From Glacieibacterium arshaanense (GTDB taxonomy: Bacteria > Pseudomonadota > Alphaproteobacteria > Sphingomonadales > Sphingomonadaceae): 64,000 bases of DNA. The notes below the pieces were generated by a model that saw nothing but the letters and a program-made list of their open reading frames with translations, searched no databases and was not told the DNA's origin. Each line of letters opens with the position of its first letter. Positions within the stretch are counted from its first letter, which is position 1. This document shows, piece after piece, positions 59,719 to 64,000 of the stretch. The DNA lies in the NCBI RefSeq assembly GCF_004681125.1, contig NZ_SIHO01000002.1, positions 784,563 through 848,562 on the forward strand. Reading direction: 5' to 3'. The translations under genes and the position numbers were made by a program.

Positions 59719-60341
59719 ACCCGTTGCTGCGCGAGCTTGAGGCGATGCTGTTTGCGGCTGAAACGCCGCTGTCGGTAGCCGATATCATGCGACTGGTCGG
59801 CGACCGTGAAGTCAGCCCGGACGACGTTACGGCGCTGCTTGAAGAACTCGCCGAAAGCTACGGCCCGCGCGGTATCGTGCTGGTCGAGCGCGGCGGGCGC
59901 TGGCTGTTCCAGACGGCACCCGACCTCGGCCATATCATCCGCCCGACGCGCGATTCGCCGCGTAAGCTGTCGCGCGCCGCGGTCGAGACGCTGGCAATCA
60001 TCGCCTATCACCAGCCGGTGACGCGCCCCGAAATCGAGGAAATCCGCGGCGTCGGCGTGTCGGCGGGCACCGTCGACGTGCTGATGGAGGCAGGCTGGGT
60101 TCGCCCCGCCGGGCGTCGCGAAAGTCCGGGCCGGCCGCTGCAATATGCGACGACGCCGCACTTTCTGGTGCATTTCGGGCTGGAGAGCCGCCGCGACCTG
60201 CCGGGGCTCGCCGATCTCAAGGCAGCCGGGCTGCTCGACCGCACCGCGCCGACCGAATTGTTCGGCGAAATGATGGCTGCGGAAACCGAGTCCGAAGATT
60301 CTGGCGCGGAACCCGATGCTGGGGTAGAAGCTGACGCATAA
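59715..60341 (+). CDS. scpB: Segregation and condensation protein B
   Basis: 208-aa kite subunit with two winged-helix domains. Seen: [20 protein letters not shown] and the signature [20 protein letters not shown] followed by [20 protein letters not shown]. An acidic tail ([17 protein letters not shown]) is longer than the core needs. AGGGGGAAA precedes the ATG. Confidence 0.94.
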   Translation: MNPLLRELEAMLFAAETPLSVADIMRLVGDREVSPDDVTALLEELAESYGPRGIVLVERGGRWLFQTAPDLGHIIRPTRDSPRKLSRAAVETLAIIAYHQPVTRPEIEEIRGVGVSAGTVDVLMEAGWVRPAGRRESPGRPLQYATTPHFLVHFGLESRRDLPGLADLKAAGLLDRTAPTELFGEMMAAETESEDSGAEPDAGVEADA

Positions 60342-60388
60342 CCGCCCCATATCGGGCGTGCCGCTTGGTCGGCCATCTGGAGATTGTC

Positions 60389-60619
60389 ATGGGTTCGTTC
60401 AGCCTGTTCCACTGGATTATCGTCATCATCGTCGTCATGTTGCTGTTCGGCCGCGGCAAGATTTCGGACCTGATGGGTGACGTGGCCAAGGGCATCAACA
60501 GCTTCAAGAAGGGCCTCGCCGACGGCGACGCGCCGCCCGCCGGCACGCCGGCACCGCCGTCGCAGATTACGTCGCAGCCGGCCCCGACGGCAGCCCGCGA
60601 AGAAGTGCCGCGGTCCTAG
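60389..60619 (+). CDS. tatA: Sec-independent protein translocase TatA
   Basis: 76 aa: one N-terminal helix ([20 protein letters not shown]), hinge [17 protein letters not shown], amphipathic helix and a Pro-rich tail. Forms the pore of the twin-arginine export system. GGAGA before ATG 60389. First gene of tatABC; the Tat-signal dipeptidase at 18999-20141 is a likely substrate. Confidence 0.93.
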   Translation: MGSFSLFHWIIVIIVVMLLFGRGKISDLMGDVAKGINSFKKGLADGDAPPAGTPAPPSQITSQPAPTAAREEVPRS

Positions 60620-60643
60620 TCCTTCAAAAGTCGGGCAAAGCCC

Positions 60644-61147
60644 TTGTTTGATATCGGTTATTCCGAACTGCTGCTGATTGCGGTGGTGGCCCTGGTGGTG
60701 ATCGGCCCCAAGGACCTGCCGCGCGTCATGCGCATGGTCGGCGGCTGGGTCGGCAAGGGCCGCGCAATGACGCGGCATGTCCGCGCTGGTTTCGACACGA
60801 TGATGCGCGAAGCCGAGCTTGAGGAAATGCAGAAAGCCTGGGCCAAGCAAAACGAAGAGATCATGCGCGCGACGCCGTCGCTGGCGACCAGCGACTGGAT
60901 GGGGGTGACGGATACGCCGGCCCCTGAATCTCATACCGCTATAGCCGCGACGGCTGAAACCACAGTTGCCGAAAGCTTCTCGGTCACCGACGAAAGCGCG
61001 CGTGCTGCCGTTGCGACCGAAGCCGCTGTCGACGTGACGGCAAAGCCCGCCGCCAAGCCGCGCGCCAAGGCCAAGCCCAAGACCCAGACCGAGACTGCCG
61101 CAAAGAAGCCCGCGCCCAAGCGCCGCGCCAAGGCTGCGGACGCATGA
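60644..61147 (+). CDS. tatB: Sec-independent protein translocase TatB
   Basis: 167 aa: helix FDIGYSELLLIAVVALVVIG then hinge PKDLPRVMRMVGGWVGKGRA and a long amphipathic helix rich in charged residues; a Lys/Ala/Pro-rich tail (KPAAKPRAKAKPKT...) ends the protein. TTG start at 60644. Its stop overlaps the tatC ATG (ATGA). Confidence 0.92.
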   Translation: MFDIGYSELLLIAVVALVVIGPKDLPRVMRMVGGWVGKGRAMTRHVRAGFDTMMREAELEEMQKAWAKQNEEIMRATPSLATSDWMGVTDTPAPESHTAIAATAETTVAESFSVTDESARAAVATEAAVDVTAKPAAKPRAKAKPKTQTETAAKKPAPKRRAKAADA

Positions 61148-61953
61148 ACGAACAAAGTCCGATTGATGGTGGGCCGATACGCGACGAAATCGACGAAAGT
61201 CGCGCGCCGCTGATGGATCACTTGATCGAACTGCGCAAACGGCTGCTGATCTGCGTCGTCGCGATGCTTGTCGCATTCGGCGTCGCCTATACGCAGGCCG
61301 AGCGCGTCTTCGCCTTCCTGGTGCAGCCGCTGGTCCACGCCTTCGGTCCCGGTGCCGGCGGCAAGCTCATTTATACCAAGCTGTACGAAGCCTTTTTCGT
61401 CGAGGTGAAGGTCGCGGCGTTCACGGCGTTCGTGCTGGCGTTCCCGATCATTGCCAACCAGCTATGGGCGTTCGTCGCGCCGGGGCTGTACAAGTCCGAA
61501 AAGCGCGCGTTCCTGCCGTTCCTGATTGCGACGCCGGTGTTGTTCACCATGGGCGCCGCGCTGGCTTACTATGTCGTGATGCCCACCGCGTTCACCTTCT
61601 TCCTGACCTTCCAGAACGCCGGCGGCAGCTCGGGCATCGCGCAACAGGCGCTGCCGTCGATGGATGAATATCTGTCGCTGGTGATGCACTTCATCATCGC
61701 GTTCGGCGTGGCGTTCCTGTTGCCGGTGCTGCTGCTGCTGCTCGAACGCGCCGGCATCGTCAGCCGCGCGCAACTGATTGCCGGGCGACGTTATGCCATC
61801 GTTGTGGCGTTCATCATCGCCGCAGTGCTGACGCCGCCCGATATCCTGTCGCAGTGCATGTTGGCGATCCCGCTGATCCTGCTTTACGAGGCGTCGATCG
61901 CGATTATCTGGTTTACCGAGCGCAAACGCGCCAAGGCGGAGGCCGCGGGCTGA
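61144..61953 (+). CDS. tatC: Sec-independent protein translocase TatC
   Basis: 269-aa six-helix receptor for twin-arginine signals. Seen: MDHLIELRKRLLICVVAML, PFLVQ..., FVEVKVAAFTAFVLAFPIIA, YKSEKRAFLPFL and the conserved C-terminal LTPPDILSQCMLAIPLILLY. Completes tatABC. Confidence 0.96.
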   Translation: MNEQSPIDGGPIRDEIDESRAPLMDHLIELRKRLLICVVAMLVAFGVAYTQAERVFAFLVQPLVHAFGPGAGGKLIYTKLYEAFFVEVKVAAFTAFVLAFPIIANQLWAFVAPGLYKSEKRAFLPFLIATPVLFTMGAALAYYVVMPTAFTFFLTFQNAGGSSGIAQQALPSMDEYLSLVMHFIIAFGVAFLLPVLLLLLERAGIVSRAQLIAGRRYAIVVAFIIAAVLTPPDILSQCMLAIPLILLYEASIAIIWFTERKRAKAEAAG

Positions 61954-61986
61954 ACCCGCAGCACAACGTCCGCGCGTGCCTTTCCT

Positions 61987-62011
61987 GATCCTCCTCTGCA
62001 AGGGGAGGATC
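61987..62011 (+). terminator. Hairpin after tatC
   Basis: GATCCTCCTC (61987-61996), loop TGCAA, GGGGAGGATC (62002-62011); 10-bp stem with one wobble. No T-tract follows, so terminator activity is uncertain. Confidence 0.5.
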
Positions 62012-62060
62012 AAGATGGAGCGGTTTTTCGGTTGCAGCTACTACCGGCCAGAAAAAATTT

Positions 62061-62099
62061 GAACCCGGCCACGCACGGGGGGCGGTCGTGGCCGGGTTC
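62061..62099 (-). terminator. Terminator-like hairpin oriented to the minus strand
   Basis: GAACCCGGCCACG (62061-62073) and CGTGGCCGGGTTC (62087-62099) form a perfect 13-bp stem. Read on the minus strand it is followed by AAATTTTTTC, a T-tract; on the plus strand none follows. It faces an otherwise gene-free region (62100-62497, distal part AT-rich), so it could end a minus-strand small RNA. Confidence 0.6.
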
Positions 62100-62497
62100 G
62101 TATTCGGGCCCGGCGAGCGGGATCAAGCCTGAGGACCCGAAGCAAAGTGTGTCAAATTGCCCGGACGTGCGCCACCCCGATTGTGTTCCAAGTGGCAAAA
62201 TGTCGCACCGGATGCGGTAAATCGACAGGTTTTCACGACAGTATTCATGTGTTTGCACGGTGACTGCCGGAAATACTGCGGTGAATGCAGACTTCGGTAA
62301 TTTTATGTCGCAAGCAAATTCGTACCAAGTAACTGGCTTGTTTCTGCAAGTTACTATTAAGTTCTTAAACTTGCATTTCGGCTGTCAAAACTGCTTTGCG
62401 CTACGGCGATTATTGGGCGCGTGATCGACGCGCACTGCGCCGCAACTGCTGCGCTTGCCGGCTTGCGCGGCCAATTTGCGGCTGTCACAACGGCTGC

Positions 62498-64000
62498 ATG
62501 ACCGAGGCTCTCGCCCCACTTGCACTGCCCGCGGATGCCGCGCGCTTGCTTGACGGTATGGCGGTCGATGCGGCGCTGGCGACGGCCGTCGCGCATGCCT
62601 TCAGCCAGTCGCCGTATCTCAAACGGCTGTTGCGGACGCGCAAGGCGGTGCTGCCGCTGATTGCCGAAGCGGGCTTTGACGCTGCCTTCGAAGCGCTGAT
62701 GGCGCAAGCCGCTGCCGCCACCGGAGACATCGACGAGTTGCTACGTGCCGCCAAGGCCGATGTCGCACTGCTGGTGGCGCTCGCCGACCTCAGCGGCGCC
62801 TGGCCGCTGGAAACGGTGACGATGGCGCTGTCGCGCTTTGCCGACCTGGCGCTGCAACGCGCGGTGGCGGCGGCGCTGGCCGAACGCGAAGCGCCCGACG
62901 CGGGGTTCGCGGTGCTCGGGCTGGGCAAACTCGGCAGTTATGAGCTCAACTATTCAAGCGATGTCGACCTGATCTTTTTGTATGACCCCGACGTCATTCC
63001 GGTGCGGCCGCGCGAGGACCATGCCGAGGCAGCGGTGCGCATCGGCCGGCGCATCGTCCAGATCATGGATGCGCCGACAGCCAGTGGCTATGTCTTCCGC
63101 ACCGACCTGCGGCTGCGGCCGTCACCCGAAGCGACGCCGATCGCGTTGACCTTTGCGGCGGCCGAGCATTACTATCAGTCGGAGGCGCTGACCTGGGAGC
63201 GCGTGGCGTTCATCCGCTGCCGTGTCTGCGCCGGTGACATGCAGCGCGGGCACGAATTCCTCGACACTATCGCGCCGTTCCTGTGGCGCCGCAGCCTCGA
63301 CTATACCGCGATCCGCGATATCCAGTCAGTCAGCTTGCGCATCCGCGACCATTATGACGCAGGGCAGGCGGTCGGGCCGGGCTTCGACTTGAAGCGCGGG
63401 CGTGGCGGCATCCGCGAAGTCGAATTCTTCGCGCAGATCCACCAGATGATCTGGGGTGGCCGCGATGCGCGATTGCGCGTGGCACCGACCTTGGAGGCCT
63501 TGCGGGCGCTGGCCGACGCCGGGCGCATCGACGCGGTGACGGCAACACAACTGGCGCACGCCTATCGCTTCCTGCGCACCATCGAACACCGGCTGCAGAT
63601 GCGCGCCGACGAACAGACGCATGCGGTGCCAACCAATGCCGCGCAGCGCGAGGCGGTGGCGCAGCTGTGCGGCTTTGGCGACTGGCGCGGACTCGAACGC
63701 CGGTTGAAGGACGAGACGGCGGGTGTGGCGGCGGCGTATGATTTGCTGATCGCGCAGGCCGGCGGCGTCGAGGTGCCGACCGAGGCCAAGGCGCTGCGGC
63801 GCTGGCTCACCGATGCGGGGCTCAAGCCGGCAGCGTTCGTGCCGCTGATCGAGCGCTGGCGGCAGGGAAAGTACCGCGCGCTGCGCGCCGAGGCGAGCCG
63901 CCACGAGTTCGAGGAAATCCTGCCCGAACTGCTGGCGACGCTGGCGGCGGCAGGTGACCCAGCGCAGGCGGCGGCGCGCTTCGACAGTTTCCTCGAGCAA
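62498..64000 (+). CDS. glnE: Glutamine-synthetase adenylyltransferase/deadenylylase (3' end outside window)
   Basis: 501 codons of a protein usually over 900 aa. Identified from LGLGKLGSYELNYSSDVDLI (GSxx...DxD nucleotidyltransferase motif of the N-terminal deadenylylating domain), SGYVFRTDLRLRPSPEATPI and RGGIREVEFFAQIHQMIWGG, followed by a helical linker (FLRTIEHRLQMRADEQTHAV). Adjusts glutamine synthetase activity to nitrogen status through PII. No SD is evident before ATG 62498, and no in-frame start lies closer upstream. Confidence 0.93.
   Translation, partial: MTEALAPLALPADAARLLDGMAVDAALATAVAHAFSQSPYLKRLLRTRKAVLPLIAEAGFDAAFEALMAQAAAATGDIDELLRAAKADVALLVALADLSGAWPLETVTMALSRFADLALQRAVAAALAEREAPDAGFAVLGLGKLGSYELNYSSDVDLIFLYDPDVIPVRPREDHAEAAVRIGRRIVQIMDAPTASGYVFRTDLRLRPSPEATPIALTFAAAEHYYQSEALTWERVAFIRCRVCAGDMQRGHEFLDTIAPFLWRRSLDYTAIRDIQSVSLRIRDHYDAGQAVGPGFDLKRGRGGIREVEFFAQIHQMIWGGRDARLRVAPTLEALRALADAGRIDAVTATQLAHAYRFLRTIEHRLQMRADEQTHAVPTNAAQREAVAQLCGFGDWRGLERRLKDETAGVAAAYDLLIAQAGGVEVPTEAKALRRWLTDAGLKPAAFVPLIERWRQGKYRALRAEASRHEFEEILPELLATLAAAGDPAQAAARFDSFLEQ

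Noticed and set aside
62010-62258. 82-codon minus-strand frame between tatC and glnE
   Set aside because: No SD or recognisable motif, and it runs through the terminator-like hairpin at 62061-62099; treated as non-coding.
1-64000. tRNA/rRNA genes, CRISPR arrays, prophage or intact IS
   Set aside because: No cloverleaf-like tRNA ends, regularly spaced repeats, transposase or phage gene was seen in reading both strands.

Overview
The window is high-GC chromosomal DNA of an alphaproteobacterium, most likely Sphingomonadales. The evidence is the PEPxxWA-CTERM anchor on two proteins, the gene order pckA / chvI-chvG-hprK-rapZ-EIIA-HPr, the run argS-SPOR-nagZ-scpA-scpB-tatABC, and the pdeM/lhr DNA-repair pair. 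I see no rRNA, tRNA, CRISPR array, intact insertion sequence or prophage. Genes are tightly packed, with many ATGA, GTGA or TTGA stop/start overlaps and frequent GTG and TTG starts.

Layout. 1-8 kb: tail of a PEP-CTERM gene, biotin-dependent acyl-CoA carboxylase alpha subunit, DegP-type protease, GST, DUF952, glycosyltransferase, HWE/HisKA_2-type histidine kinase, and a cold-shock protein-IF-1 pair. 8.4-12 kb: a ScfR/RamB-like regulator next to malate synthase (glyoxylate shunt), then an NTF2-like protein. 12-19 kb: pckA with a DUF983 gene, divergent from chvI-chvG, followed by a regulatory phosphotransferase block in which HPr kinase and RapZ form one continuous polypeptide. 19-26 kb: dipeptidase, PdeM nuclease, an unrecognised membrane protein, POT transporter, Lhr-like helicase. 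26-34.6 kb: a PEP-CTERM gene behind a very good sigma-54 promoter match, DUF1272, VOC protein, DUF3604 lipoprotein, periplasmic-type PPIase, TauE/SafE exporter with its TIGR02186 partner, and a Cu-type P-ATPase.

34.6-46.2 kb is the main accessory block: a TetR regulator divergent from ten tightly spaced co-directional genes (ene-reductase lacking its Fe-S cysteines, two SDRs, DUF35 Zn-ribbon/OB protein, SCP-x thiolase, acyl-CoA dehydrogenase, acyl-CoA ligase, FAD monooxygenase-like protein, NTF2-like protein, APH-type kinase). It reads as a dedicated acyl-CoA catabolic pathway for an unidentified, perhaps cyclic or terpenoid, acid. A small-molecule kinase next to an acyl-CoA dehydrogenase recalls 4-hydroxyacyl-CoA phosphorylation routes (levulinate Lva, ACAD10/11). 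46-52.7 kb: MarR-nitroreductase pair with two palindromic operators, an AMACR-like CoA-transferase family enzyme, dGTPase, serine hydrolase, DUF3224. 53-64 kb: a TPR protein with two TonB-C-like regions, then argS, SPOR, nagZ, scpAB, tatABC and the 5' half of glnE.

The strongest non-genic signal is a family of palindromic intergenic repeats. There are three complete elements of about 130 bp (2308, 16628, 18869) and three single arms (4688, 32113, 55242). Their inner hairpins differ in sequence but keep pairing through compensatory changes. One element supplies the Shine-Dalgarno sequence of the hprK-rapZ fusion gene inside a perfect 37-nt inverted repeat.
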